Assembly (NCBI GenBank): GCA_002702705.1
Contig: PABH01000022.1
Span: 1 to 58,358 of the forward strand
Origin: Anaerolineaceae bacterium
GTDB lineage: Bacteria > Chloroflexota > Anaerolineae > Anaerolineales > Anaerolineaceae
DNA: 58,358 nt
Direction: 5' to 3'
In this document: one piece after another, positions 8,282-17,421 of the stretch
How positions within the stretch are numbered: position 1 is the stretch's first letter
Layout: each line of letters starts with the position of its first letter
Notes under the pieces: model-generated
Seen by the model: the letters and a program-made list of their open reading frames with translations, nothing else
Databases searched by the model: none
What the model was told of the DNA's origin: nothing
Position numbers and translations under genes: made by a program

Positions 8282-10885
8282 TCATATGGTGATTTCAACA
8301 GAAATTTGCTCTTGTTTATCTAGCAACCGCCCAGTCGCTGCATCTAGCAACTGTATAGTAGCCGTTCCTGTTGATATCTCTTGGGTAATTTGTAGGGTGA
8401 CTGCGTTTGGCTCAATTTTTCTCGGGTTATCGCCTTTGCGCAGCTGCACATCTTTTGTCTTTTCCTGGAAACCATAAGCAGCAGCCACCGGCATTGAAAT
8501 AGATTGATCATCTACTTTAACTTCAACCCGAACCGTTGGCAGGTTCGTTAGCAGCAGTTCATCGGTTTCACCTTGAACGGTTACAGAGACAAACCGCGTG
8601 GTAATCTTTTTGCTGCCGAGAGCCAGCGACCATTTTATCGACGAGCCTGACAGAGATGACAATTGCTTGGGTGATTTTATTGTCAATACGGGGATGGCTA
8701 TCTCCTGCAAGGACAGGCCCCCATGAAAATAGGAACGCCCTCCCGGAGCCTTGAAGCAGGCCAGGTTATACGGTGTTACCAATTCCAGGTCGGTATTAAT
8801 ACCAAAAGCAGAGAGGGGTCGGCGCAAAGTTCCAGGGATTTGAGCGCCCCCTTTCCCAACCCAAAACCGGCGTTTTAAGAGTGTGGTTTGCCCACCAGGT
8901 GGGTCAATACTTTCCCCCGAAGACATTTCCTCGCCAAAGAGGTAGCCATGATCTGCCGAAACCACAATGGTGGTTACGCCTTGATCAAATAAGGTTCTAA
9001 TGCCACGCCGCAGTTGATCGAAGACATAATCCAGCATCCGGCGCGCCAGCGCTGGATTGGTCTCGCAAAGTCCGTCGATCTCTTCTGTTGCTGTAACGAG
9101 GATGACATCTGCCTCAAGCAACTGCTTTGCCAGATTTTTCCTCGACAGCGGTGCCAATTGATCGAGCTTGGCATCCACTACCTCTTTATTCGCAAATGCC
9201 GCTTTAAAAAGCTGAATGCGGTTAGTTCGATTCTTCAGTTGGCTGCCATCAATTACCGGGACAAGGTCATTGCCACTTTCCACAAAAGAAATCCCTTTCT
9301 CGGCACCAGGCATTAAAGCCGCCATGCCAATATCGGTAATGGTGGGCGGTGTTGCCAAACCTACATCTAGCTGAGGCTGCCACTCTTTGTCCAACGTCGA
9401 CAATAATTCTTGGGCCATTTCAAAACGTAAAGCATCGACAAGGATATAAGCTACCTTACCGCTTTGCCCAGTTTGGTTGACGAATTGGGCAAAAATATCA
9501 GCTTGCAACGTTACCTGAGGTAGTTCAAACTGCTGTTGCTCATAAGCATGGATGAAGGTGGCGGCCAGCTGCCCGACGACATCAGCATATTGATGACGGG
9601 CCATGGTGACCAATTTGACTAACGAATCATGCTGCCGATGATCCAGATCAAACCAGTGGAAATCTCGTTCAAGGTGCCGTTGGGCAGAATCTAGCAAAGA
9701 CCAGGCATCTTCTCCCTTCTCCCCAAAGGCATATTGCCCTATCAACGCTTCGGCCGTCCATTTGTTGTTTTTCAGGGCCGCAGCAATTCGTTCGGCTTCT
9801 TGCAGCAGGCGACCAGCATCCCAAATGATCTCCCAACGGGTTTTGATCATCGGATTCTGGGAAGACCAAAATCCTTTGATACGTCTTGCAGCTACATCAA
9901 CCAACGACTTGGTTGCTCTTTTCATCAGCTGATTTTCAATACTGGACTGGAGAGCCACTTCAAGTGCAGAAAATGTTTTCGTACGAGTCAATACACGCAG
10001 GGGAAGCTCCAGGCTATCTAAGGCAAAATCTTCCTGCACGTGGTTGGCCCACTGAACGTAGCTGGGTTGAAAATCAATGTGCTTGCGCCAGGTTTGTGCC
10101 AGGGAAACGGCCGTTTCCCGAGCCACAGATTGTTCAGCCAAATGAATCGTTTTTAGCGCCTCCGGCGTGTCTGAACCTAAATCCGAAATGAGTTCTGTGG
10201 CGAGAATCAGTCGCGCCAGATGTAAACGCAACACGCCAGGATCACGAACATCGGCGAATGAAACGCCAAGCGCATCCGACATTAGCGCAGCCAGGCTTGG
10301 CAATGCCTCTCGCGAAGCTATCTCTTTGTCTAATTCCGGGTCCGACAAAAAGCGCAGCGCGACTTCATTGGCATTCCCCGTATCAAAAATTGCGTTGATG
10401 ACGCCGGCCTGACCTTCCACTCCTTTTTCTGTCAATCTGTCCAGTTCACTCAATGTTAGCTGGCCGGCTTCTACTTGACTCACTGTTTCTTCTACCGCAG
10501 CAGGCGGGAAAAGCTGCGATAACGCCTGGCGAGCGATATAAGCCAACGAGCTGTTCTGTTCTGGCGGCTGCCTTGCTGGTTCCAAGATGGCACCGGCTAC
10601 CTCAAACTCGACCAGGGCCTGCTGGCTATCTTGATGGCTAAGGGGTACGTAGATCAACAATTTAGGCGGCTTCTTGCCCTGCCAGTGCGGTTCCAGTTCA
10701 TGGCGCAGCCAGATGAAGCCCTTTTCTGGCCTGTACCGAAAAACGGCCGCTCCCGCCACAGCTTCAGGTTGGATTTTTTCGGCCAGAGAGAGGTAGTCTT
10801 CCTCCGGATCGTACCAGACAACCGTACCGTGTTTATTGATATTTTCGCTTAAGGTTTTCAGCAGGGTTTGCGTCACTAAAGTCAT
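8282..10885 (-). CDS. pglZ: BREX PglZ, alkaline-phosphatase-superfamily protein
   Basis: 867 residues, the usual PglZ length. The N-terminal Rossmann-like part starts with a WYDPEEDY motif. The phosphatase-like core is at about 475-720, with YILVDALRFEM and VVSADHGYLFGE supplying the metal-binding aspartates and histidine typical of PglZ. A beta-rich C-terminus follows. PglZ is one of the two signature BREX proteins (with PglX) and is needed for both methylation and phage exclusion. It is intact and lies immediately upstream of brxL. Its own upstream region is now the end of an insertion sequence about 40 bp away, so any expression must come from a promoter in or read through that element. 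It has no strong Shine-Dalgarno. Confidence 0.9.
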   Translation of the reverse strand: MTLVTQTLLKTLSENINKHGTVVWYDPEEDYLSLAEKIQPEAVAGAAVFRYRPEKGFIWLRHELEPHWQGKKPPKLLIYVPLSHQDSQQALVEFEVAGAILEPARQPPEQNSSLAYIARQALSQLFPPAAVEETVSQVEAGQLTLSELDRLTEKGVEGQAGVINAIFDTGNANEVALRFLSDPELDKEIASREALPSLAALMSDALGVSFADVRDPGVLRLHLARLILATELISDLGSDTPEALKTIHLAEQSVARETAVSLAQTWRKHIDFQPSYVQWANHVQEDFALDSLELPLRVLTRTKTFSALEVALQSSIENQLMKRATKSLVDVAARRIKGFWSSQNPMIKTRWEIIWDAGRLLQEAERIAAALKNNKWTAEALIGQYAFGEKGEDAWSLLDSAQRHLERDFHWFDLDHRQHDSLVKLVTMARHQYADVVGQLAATFIHAYEQQQFELPQVTLQADIFAQFVNQTGQSGKVAYILVDALRFEMAQELLSTLDKEWQPQLDVGLATPPTITDIGMAALMPGAEKGISFVESGNDLVPVIDGSQLKNRTNRIQLFKAAFANKEVVDAKLDQLAPLSRKNLAKQLLEADVILVTATEEIDGLCETNPALARRMLDYVFDQLRRGIRTLFDQGVTTIVVSADHGYLFGEEMSSGESIDPPGGQTTLLKRRFWVGKGGAQIPGTLRRPLSAFGINTDLELVTPYNLACFKAPGGRSYFHGGLSLQEIAIPVLTIKSPKQLSSLSGSSIKWSLALGSKKITTRFVSVTVQGETDELLLTNLPTVRVEVKVDDQSISMPVAAAYGFQEKTKDVQLRKGDNPRKIEPNAVTLQITQEISTGTATIQLLDAATGRLLDKQEQISVEITI
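10102..10119. repeat. 18-bp perfect palindrome GGGAAACGGCCGTTTCCC inside pglZ
   Basis: The longest perfect version of an ACGGCCGT-centred palindrome that occurs repeatedly in the window (see findings). It lies inside coding sequence, so it is not a dedicated operator here. It may reflect a genome-wide iterated palindrome. Confidence 0.5.
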
Positions 10886-10925
10886 AAGTTTAGGGATTGG
10901 TTACCTCAAATTTGATAGAAATGAT

Positions 10926-10979
10926 ATTTTGGGCATGGTTCATTTTAGAACCAAAGTACGTTAACAATTGAATGAACAA
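10926..10979. repeat. Left terminal inverted repeat of the IS upstream of pglZ
   Basis: Imperfect inverted match to 12746-12799. The outer 17 bases and the inner 16 bases are identical to the reverse complement of the right end; the middle is diverged. Confidence 0.7.
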
Positions 10980-11037
10980 GGAAGGTTCCATAAGATTGAG
11001 TAAACAACCAATTCACTAATCTTAAGGAGACCTTCCG

Positions 11038-12669
11038 ATGACATTATATCTGCAAAAACAGCAAACATCTGCAATCTGGCCGGAACCCCTTGAATCAACC
11101 TGGCAAATGCTTGGTGGCGGTTATGGGTGTGAATTAGCACCCAAGTTGCCGCATTTAGGACTGACAGACATTCTGTTCATGACCACCATTATGAGTTTGC
11201 CGCGCCAGCAACGCCCTTGGGGTGTGGTTACCTGGATGTCTGACGTATTTCTGTTATCCCGTCCGGCTCTTTATGCGTTATCGGATCGGGTCAAGCAGCA
11301 GTTACTGCCAACAGCCGAACCAACAGCTTTGACGGACATGGAACCGACAGGAGCAAGAATCAGCATTACAGCGACCCGCATGGCGCGCACGGTCCTCACG
11401 ACCAGCTTGCCGGGCAAGACAGCCATTCGCCCGTTGCGGCACATCCTCACAGAAGCTTTCGACCAAACGCGAAGCATCGGTTGGATTAGCGAACTGCTGA
11501 CGGAGGCTGGTCAGAATGCTGGTCATCGCTTACGTGGCATTGATACCAGTCCGCTGGGAACGGTCATCGCAGCTCGGGATGAGACCTTTTTCGGCGGACA
11601 GCCGCTATTATTGGTCATTGACCCGGTCACGACCACGATTCTATTGGCTGAAGTTTGCCCTGACCGCCAGGCTGACACCTGGGCGGCGGCACTGCTAGTG
11701 GCGCAAGAACAAGGCGTCACCATTGGCGGACTGGTCGAAGACATGGCCCGCATGTATAGCAAATCGCAAAAAGAGGCCGAGCTTGACGTGCTGGTTCAGA
11801 AAGATATCTGGCACGTTCAACGGGATGGTTCACAGGTGTTGCGCGACCTGGAACGGGCTGCATTTCGGGCCACCAGTCTGGTCATCAAACTGGAAAAGCA
11901 ACTGCTCAAAGAATGGGATGAGTCCTTGTTTGACGAACAATATGTGTCGGCTATTGCCAAAGAAGAACGTTGTTATGACCAGCACGCCGCTTTTGCCGAA
12001 TGGTTATCTCATTTGGTCGATGCGCTGGAACTGGTCGATTGGCGTAGCGGCGAAATTCGTGACCTGGCTATTAATCAGTGGCTGCTGGAAGAAACGCTCT
12101 CCGCGATGAGCGTTATTGACCAGCCTCGCGTCCAGAAATGGGTCAAAACCCTGCGCCGTCACCAAAAGCACCTGCTGACCAGTCTCGATTGGTTGGCCGC
12201 TTCGCTGAAGCCCTATCGTCAACAACTGGCCCAAGTAGTTGCCCCCGACCAACAAGAGTCATTCAGGCGCACCGTTGCCCGTCATTGGCGTTTGCAGCAG
12301 GCTCTCATCAATGGCCATTCTTCTTTTGGCCAACAAGCCCAGGCTGCGGAAACCGCCCTGCAAGAGAGGGTTGCCAACGATGCCCAATGCCGGCAGTTGG
12401 CCGAAAATTTGATAACCCTGCTCGACGCGGCTTGTCGTACCAGCAGTATGATAGAAGGCGTCAATGGATTGTTGAAGCAGTTCCTGCATAATCATCAAGC
12501 TTTTCACTCGCCGGAAACGCTGCAACTTTATTTGAACCTATTTGTTCTCTGGCACAATATGCGTGTATTTGAACGAGGCAAGCGACAGGGGAAAAGCCCT
12601 TACCAGTTAGCTGGCATTGACCCGGGAACCGATGATTGGTTGACGCTACTTGGCTATCCTGCTGAGTAG
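11038..12669 (+). CDS. DDE-type transposase of unclassified IS
   Basis: 543 residues with AAGGAGA eight bases before the ATG. The N-terminal about 120 residues look like an HTH region. The catalytic-core candidates are D in LLLVIDPVTT, D in GGLVEDMARMY, and E in SSMIEGVNGLLKQF; the last is followed by the LKQF.H pattern common in DDE transposases. The C-terminus ends SPYQLAGIDPGTDDWLTLLGY. Residue assignment is by eye and I do not recognise the IS family with certainty. The reading frame is uninterrupted, so the element may still be active. Confidence 0.75.
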   Translation: MTLYLQKQQTSAIWPEPLESTWQMLGGGYGCELAPKLPHLGLTDILFMTTIMSLPRQQRPWGVVTWMSDVFLLSRPALYALSDRVKQQLLPTAEPTALTDMEPTGARISITATRMARTVLTTSLPGKTAIRPLRHILTEAFDQTRSIGWISELLTEAGQNAGHRLRGIDTSPLGTVIAARDETFFGGQPLLLVIDPVTTTILLAEVCPDRQADTWAAALLVAQEQGVTIGGLVEDMARMYSKSQKEAELDVLVQKDIWHVQRDGSQVLRDLERAAFRATSLVIKLEKQLLKEWDESLFDEQYVSAIAKEERCYDQHAAFAEWLSHLVDALELVDWRSGEIRDLAINQWLLEETLSAMSVIDQPRVQKWVKTLRRHQKHLLTSLDWLAASLKPYRQQLAQVVAPDQQESFRRTVARHWRLQQALINGHSSFGQQAQAAETALQERVANDAQCRQLAENLITLLDAACRTSSMIEGVNGLLKQFLHNHQAFHSPETLQLYLNLFVLWHNMRVFERGKRQGKSPYQLAGIDPGTDDWLTLLGYPAE

Positions 12670-12745
12670 CTATTCGTCAGACAATTTGCCTTTTTGCCAA
12701 TTCGGCTTTTCAGCTGAAGCGTTTCGCCTGTTTAAGATTGCTCTT

Positions 12746-12799
12746 TTGTTCATTCAATTGTAAAGGTACTATGGCTTGGTTTTGAACCATGCCCAAAAT
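12746..12799. repeat. Right terminal inverted repeat of the IS, read into by pglX
   Basis: Reverse complement partner of 10926-10979. On the minus strand it encodes the last residues of the truncated PglX frame (FWAWFKTKP then TAG), so the pglX stop codon is supplied by the IS end. Confidence 0.7.
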
Positions 12800-14220
12800 T
12801 CCTCTTCGGCCGCTTCCCCTTCAAACTCCCCCGGCACCCCGGCAAAAAGCGGCAGCTCCTGGTAGCGGGCGCGCTCTGCTTTAATCAGCTCGCCCAGCTC
12901 TTTTTCCAACCGCAGCAGCGAACCCAACTGGTTCACATCTTGCAGCCGCTGCCACAGCGCCCGGATCAACCGCTCGTACACCGGCCGTGTAAAACGCATC
13001 TCCTTGATAAAGCTGCCCAGCCGGGCTCCGTTCAATGGCAGCACATCGGCGCAGGCCAGGTTGCTATCTGTAATTCGCGCCTGTTTGTTTAGCCCCTTGG
13101 CTTTCAGGTACAGTGTTAGCGCGCTCAACTGCACCGCCCGCAAATCAATGTCAATCCCGTACAAATTGTGGGCGATAATCGCCGCCGGAATCGCCGCCTC
13201 ATCACTCACCGAAGGCGTCTCCGGCCAGCCCGGTTCCCCGGCCCGCACCAGCTCTTCCTGATACATGGCGGCAAACAGGTCAAAGGCTACCAGCCCAAAG
13301 TGCATTGCGCCGCAGGCCGGATCCAGCAGCGTAATCTCGCTTACAGGTCGCAGTTCTTCTACTGGCGTTTCCCCTTGCAACGGGGCCAGGTAATTCAGTA
13401 AATCGCGGCCAACAAGCTGCGTATCGGGGTGCATCTGCACCCACAGCCTCCCCAGTGTATTTTGCACCAGGTAACGCACAATCCAATCTGGGGTAAATAA
13501 CTGCGTTGCTGAGGGAATATCCTTGGCTTCAAACTTCTCTTTGCCAACGCGCACCTTTTCAAACGCTGCTTGTAGCTCCGGTTCATTGAAATACTGGTAC
13601 ACCCAACCGATTGTTTCGTCCGCCTGCCAAATTTCGGCGAGTTCCAGCGCATTCAGCAGCGCCAGCAGCCCGTTCAGGGACCGCGGCCGGGGAAAAATAC
13701 GGCCGGGCAGCGCCTGGGGATCAAACAGCACCTTCACTTCCTGGGCCACCTGCCCACACTGCCACAGCAAAAAGTGGCGGTAGGCATCATCCACTTTGCC
13801 CTGCTGGTACAAGGCAAATTCTTTGGGGTGGTCAGCCAGGTAAAACTTAAAACCGTTGGACTCCACCCCCTTGTCCACTGTGCCGCGAATCAGCTTGCGC
13901 GCCTCCATCATCTTAAAGGCCACCAGTCGGTTCAGGTGGGTAAAGGCAATCTCCTTCACCAGCTTGGCCACCGCCTCGTCACGCGGCAAGCCTGCCTGCA
14001 CTTCATCATCCAAAAACCGCTTCAGACGCTGATGAAGGTTGGCGGTTTCCGCGTCAGCCTGTACCTGGGGCAGCTTCTGCGGTGGCTCCATTTTGCCATC
14101 CGGGTAAAGGCCGTAGACGCCCTCCAGTAGCTCCCGCGTCTCACGGGTCAGCAGCTCACGGGCATCCAGGGCAAAATCATGTATTTGTTTCCTTTGGGAA
14201 TCGGTCAATGTCTGGCTCAT
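12769..14220 (-). pseudogene. pglX: BREX PglX adenine methyltransferase, N-terminal fragment truncated by IS
   Basis: 483 residues against roughly 1200 in intact PglX. The N-terminal part is typical (TREL.EGVYGLYPDG, then LFTPDWIVRYLVQNTLG). The AdoMet-binding motif I, DPACGAMHFG, lies near residue 297, with YGIDIDLRAVQLSALTLYLKA after it. The catalytic NPPY motif and the target-recognition and C-terminal helical regions are missing; the frame runs out in the terminal repeat of the adjacent IS. It is therefore very unlikely to methylate DNA. In intact BREX, PglX marks host DNA and is also needed for phage exclusion. The gene before it in the usual order, brxC, is replaced by an IS5-type element. 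Confidence 0.88.
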
Positions 14221-14362
14221 TGTGTATCCTAATGTGTTGGAACTAAGCAGAACATCGGGCCATCATTGGCACAATGGAGGGGGCAGAGGATTTGGCCGGA
14301 TTTATGTTCTTTCAGGTTCAGTAACTTTTATCAACAACTCGGACAGAACTTAGGTGACACTA

Positions 14363-15224
14363 GGGTGTGTTTGAAAACTCATAACCAGAGCAAAATCGAA
14401 CCAATATGCAGCATTGCCAAGTAATTCTCAGCTAACTTTTCATACCGTGTCGCAATGCGGCGAAACTGCTTGAGCCGATTAATCAACCGCTCAACGCGGT
14501 TGCGCATCTTGTAATAAGCCTTGTTAAATGGACCGCGCCGCTGCTGGTCAGACCGTCGTGGAATCGTGTGGCGAATGCCTCGACGGCGCAAATATGCTCG
14601 GATTTCCTTGGCGTTGTAGCCACGGTCACCCACAACTCTATCCGGTCGTTGCTTGGGTCGACCTGGTCCAGCCCGATTGACGTCACCTTGTTCCATCAAC
14701 GGCACAAAACCTATCGTGTCGTGTCGTTGCCCTGGCGTCAGCACAAAAGTCATCGGTTTGCCATCTTGTTCGCAGCGCACATGAACCTTGGTCGAGAAGC
14801 CACCTCTGGAGTAACCTAATGCCTGATGACCCCTTTTTTTGCCCCAGCCGCAGCCTGATGGGCCCGAACGATAGTGCTGTCCACAAAGTGGATTTCCCAC
14901 TGGATATTTCCTTGTTGATCGGCTTTGACTTGCAGGCATTTGAACAGCTTCTGCCACAGCCCTTCTTTGCGCCATTTGTTAAAGCGACTGTAGACCGTTT
15001 CCCACGGCCCATATCTATCGGGCAGGTCGCGCCACGGGGCGCCTGTGTTCAAAATCCAGAGAATGCCGTTAATAATTTTTCGATGGCTTTTTCTCGGTCG
15101 TCCTGTTTCCGGCTGTTGCGGTGGCAGGAGCGGTTTTAGCTTTTTCCATTGCTCATCCGTTAACTCGTGTCTTCGTTTCATATTTCGATCTTAACGGACG
15201 AAAATTTACTTTTCAAACACGCCC
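14363..15224 (-). mobile_element. IS5-family element (IS427-like) at the expected brxC position
   Basis: Ends read GGGTGTGTTTGAAAA on the left and the inverted GGGCGTGTTTGAAAA on the right, flanked by TA on both sides, a normal 2-bp target duplication for this group. Length is about 862 bp. It lies between pglX and brxB. The 140 bp between the IS and pglX and the 28 bp between the IS and brxB show no BrxC coding sequence that I can recognise. Confidence 0.85.
14379..15181 (-). CDS. IS5-family transposase made by -1 frameshift
   Basis: Two overlapping frames. The first starts ATG-AAACGTCG at the 3' end of the element and gives MKRRHELTDEQWKKLKPLLPP..., with the first aspartate in FVDSTIVRAHQ; it stops soon after a 7-A run (14834-14840 on the opposite strand). 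A -1 slip on A-AAA-AAA-G continues as GHQALGYSRGGFSTKVH.... This second part has the second aspartate in VVGDRGYNA and the glutamate region in KMRNRVERLINRLKQFRR, typical of DDE_Tnp_1 IS5 elements. The slippery heptamer makes programmed frameshifting, rather than decay, the likely reason for the two frames. Confidence 0.85.
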
Positions 15225-15254
15225 TACCGTAACTGGCTATCGTTTCAACATACC

Positions 15255-15833
15255 TTACTCTGCGTAAACTTTTGTATGGTAGCTGCCCCGTCCCTCGTTT
15301 TCGGCAATGCCCATAAAGCGCAGCGAATTACCCTCGCTGGCCGCAGGCATAAACAGCACGCAAGGAACACGCGTCTTGCCCTTCATTTCGTCTAGTAGCT
15401 TGGATACACGGTACAGGTTGGGCGCCAGTGAGCCTGCGCGGGTAATGAACACCAGGTGACGTTCAGGATCTAAGACATTCAGCCGCTCGGCCAATAATCG
15501 GGGCAGCGGCATCCAGTCCGGGTCGGAAAGATAATCCTGCACCTGGCGCTGGGCAGCATCAAAGCCGCTGCTGGCCTCCAGCGCCGCCACTTCCTCAATG
15601 CCTTCACTGCCTTCCACAGCCTGCCACAGAAGTTCAGCTAACGATACAAATATCACCTGGCGGTTTGTGTCATTTTCCAGCCGGGTTTTCAGAAGATCTA
15701 CCTCATGACGCAGTTGCCATTCTTCCTCTGGCTTGTAGCAAAAGATGGCAAAGGGCAGGTCATGGTAAACATGATGCCGCATAGGGTTGGCTTTGAGATC
15801 AGATTCGAGTATGGTGATACGTTCTTTCAACAT
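15255..15833 (-). CDS. brxB: BREX BrxB (DUF1788)
   Basis: 192 residues, full length for BrxB. The pattern fits the family: an N-terminal NPMRHHVYHDLPFAIFCY, a P-loop-like but non-canonical middle, LVFITRAGSLAPNLYRVSKLLDEM, and the C-terminal VPCVLFMPA...LRFMGI. BrxB is a small accessory protein required in type I BREX. It follows brxA by 27 bp on the same strand. Its downstream neighbour should be brxC, but an IS5-type element is there instead. Confidence 0.85.
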   Translation of the reverse strand: MLKERITILESDLKANPMRHHVYHDLPFAIFCYKPEEEWQLRHEVDLLKTRLENDTNRQVIFVSLAELLWQAVEGSEGIEEVAALEASSGFDAAQRQVQDYLSDPDWMPLPRLLAERLNVLDPERHLVFITRAGSLAPNLYRVSKLLDEMKGKTRVPCVLFMPAASEGNSLRFMGIAENEGRGSYHTKVYAE

Positions 15834-15860
15834 GAGATGAACTCTTTACGTGAGAAATGA

Positions 15861-16670
15861 TTAAGATTGATAGCGCTCTAAAAGAAATTGGGCGTAGTCA
15901 GGCAGTGTTTCCTGGGAGAATTCCAGGCGAATGACCGAACCGGCAGCATAATAGCTGAGCAAATGTTCCTGGTGGGCTTCAATGAAAAAGCGCTCTACCC
16001 CATCCACCGGCAGAAAGAAAAGCTGCCAATCTTCACTGTGCAGTACCATATTCCCTGAATGCAGTTTCCCTTGCAGCCAGTGGGCAATTAAGGCAAACGC
16101 TGGCGTAGGCAAATAAATCGGCGCAATGTATTTATTCGCTTTACCCTGGAGCACGCCAAAGTCTCGAAGCGTAGCCTGTGCATTTCGCGCAACTCGGGTA
16201 ACAGTAGCCTCACTCCAGTCAGTGGTTGTTTTACCTTCAGATATCCACTGACGAATTGTCCGCTTAAGGAAATCAGTTTGTAGATCCCTGTAACCTGACA
16301 ATTGTCGTGGATAGATTGCTTCAATCACTAAATCGCGCAGGGTGCGATCATTTTGTGCAGAGAAAAAATACAAGAGTGGATCAAGCCATTGGCTAGGTGC
16401 ATTTTCTTGGAAAAGCTTCACCAACGTTTGCCCAATCTCCGGATCATCAAAATAACGCTGCCGAAAGATACGCAATTTGTCTTCTACACGCCTGCGTGAT
16501 GCCTTGCCAAAAATATTTTGTCTTTGTACGCGTGCCAGATTCTCTTCAACTGGTTTCTCTAAATTCCACTCACTAAGCAGCAAGCGCGTGTCGGCAATCA
16601 AGGCGCTGGCTTTAATGATCCGGCTTGTGTAAATGGGTTCATCTATTTCGGCTACGATCGTGTCAGTCAC
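15861..16670 (-). CDS. brxA: BREX BrxA (DUF1819)
   Basis: 269 residues, full length. The start is GTG, four bases after the brxE stop, with GGAG inside the end of brxE, so the two are translationally coupled. Family features: SRIIKASALIADTRLLL near the N-terminus, QNIFGKASRRRVEDKLRIFRQRY, and a winged-helix-like C-terminal half including YRDLQTDFLKRTIRQW. BrxA is a small DNA-binding protein near the 5' end of BREX operons. Confidence 0.85.
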   Translation of the reverse strand: MTDTIVAEIDEPIYTSRIIKASALIADTRLLLSEWNLEKPVEENLARVQRQNIFGKASRRRVEDKLRIFRQRYFDDPEIGQTLVKLFQENAPSQWLDPLLYFFSAQNDRTLRDLVIEAIYPRQLSGYRDLQTDFLKRTIRQWISEGKTTTDWSEATVTRVARNAQATLRDFGVLQGKANKYIAPIYLPTPAFALIAHWLQGKLHSGNMVLHSEDWQLFFLPVDGVERFFIEAHQEHLLSYYAAGSVIRLEFSQETLPDYAQFLLERYQS

Positions 16671-16674
16671 AAAT

Positions 16675-17241
16675 TTACTCCAGGCTGTAAGGGATTACCG
16701 GCTGGCCAGGTTGGCCTTCTAAAAAGGCCCAGGCGAACGCTACCGCCCGGTGGTGCAAGGGGTTTACGTCCTTTGGTGGCTCCGGCAATCGTATTTGTAA
16801 ACCACCATTCGCCCCGGTTCTCACGACCTCGTAGGGCATTGGCCCAGCGGTCAGGTGAAGCAGATGTTGGCGTAACGCTTCCATCGTTTTAATCGGTTCA
16901 ACAGGAACTACGATTTCGGTCAACTGCCAAAATTCCAGCACCAGTCTATCCAGGTTATCAAAATCCAGGTGATAAAGGTGCAGTGCATCTGGCGGACATG
17001 CATCCAAATGCCGGGCCACAGCAGCGCGTAAAGCCAGGTTGCGGGCAGCCAAAGTGGGTACTCCAGGAAACGTGCGGTTGAATATAAACTGCGCCGGTTC
17101 GGAAAAGGCATTGTCTTCCCACCAATGCAGGCTGTCGACGTTGGCTGCGCGCGCAATTAAGAGACGCAGGCCAAGGATGGCCACTGCATCATCACGCGGA
17201 AGTAAAGTTTGTGGGTCAACTAGGCCGGTGGGTTCCTGCAT
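16675..17241 (-). CDS. brxE: BrxE-like protein, first gene of the BREX operon
   Basis: About 188 residues from the ATG; a TTG two codons upstream is also possible. The protein is helical and contains DDAVAILGLRLLIARAAN, DSLHWWEDNAF and LYHLDFDNLDRLVLEFWQL. It has no known catalytic motif. In position and size it matches BrxE, the small protein that heads some BREX operons (type 6 in the Goldfarb classification). The name rests on context as much as sequence. It is coupled to brxA. Confidence 0.6.
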   Translation of the reverse strand: MQEPTGLVDPQTLLPRDDAVAILGLRLLIARAANVDSLHWWEDNAFSEPAQFIFNRTFPGVPTLAARNLALRAAVARHLDACPPDALHLYHLDFDNLDRLVLEFWQLTEIVVPVEPIKTMEALRQHLLHLTAGPMPYEVVRTGANGGLQIRLPEPPKDVNPLHHRAVAFAWAFLEGQPGQPVIPYSLE

Positions 17242-17249
17242 TTGCAATC

Positions 17250-17278
17250 AATTTATCCTATCAATTATGTTTTTTCAA
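17250..17278 (-). promoter_or_regulatory. Candidate sigma70-type promoter of the BREX operon
   Basis: On the minus strand TTGAAA and TAAATT are separated by 17 bases. Initiation about seven bases beyond the -10 box would be at or next to the ATG of brxE, giving a leaderless or nearly leaderless transcript. No operator-like repeat is seen. Inference from consensus only. Confidence 0.3.
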
Positions 17279-17421
17279 GCTGCCAAAGTGTGTTCCCAAT
17301 AGTAACAGAATTTCGCACCTTGCTAAAGGGATGGTAGATTATACCAAAGGGAGAAACAAGTAGCCTGCCCGATAGAATCCCGGTATACTGAAAACACTTT
17401 CCAGCGAATTATCGTGGAGAA

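Larger units (their letters stand above)
10926..12799 (+). mobile_element. Insertion sequence of about 1.87 kb with 54-bp terminal inverted repeats
   Basis: The two ends match over about 54 bp in inverted orientation (10926-10979 and 12746-12799), sharing ATTTTGGGCATGGTTCA outermost and ACAATTGAATGAACAA innermost, with mismatches between. The single plus-strand ORF is a DDE-type transposase. No target-site duplication is visible outside the repeats (AATGAT on one side, TCCTCT on the other). That fits a deletion or recombination after insertion. It sits between the truncated pglX and pglZ, opposite to the operon direction. Family unclear to me. Confidence 0.75.

Noticed and set aside
11038-12669. 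Second half of PglX or a missing BREX gene on the plus strand
   Set aside because: The protein has no methyltransferase or ATPase motif, has DDE-type signatures and is bounded by long inverted repeats.
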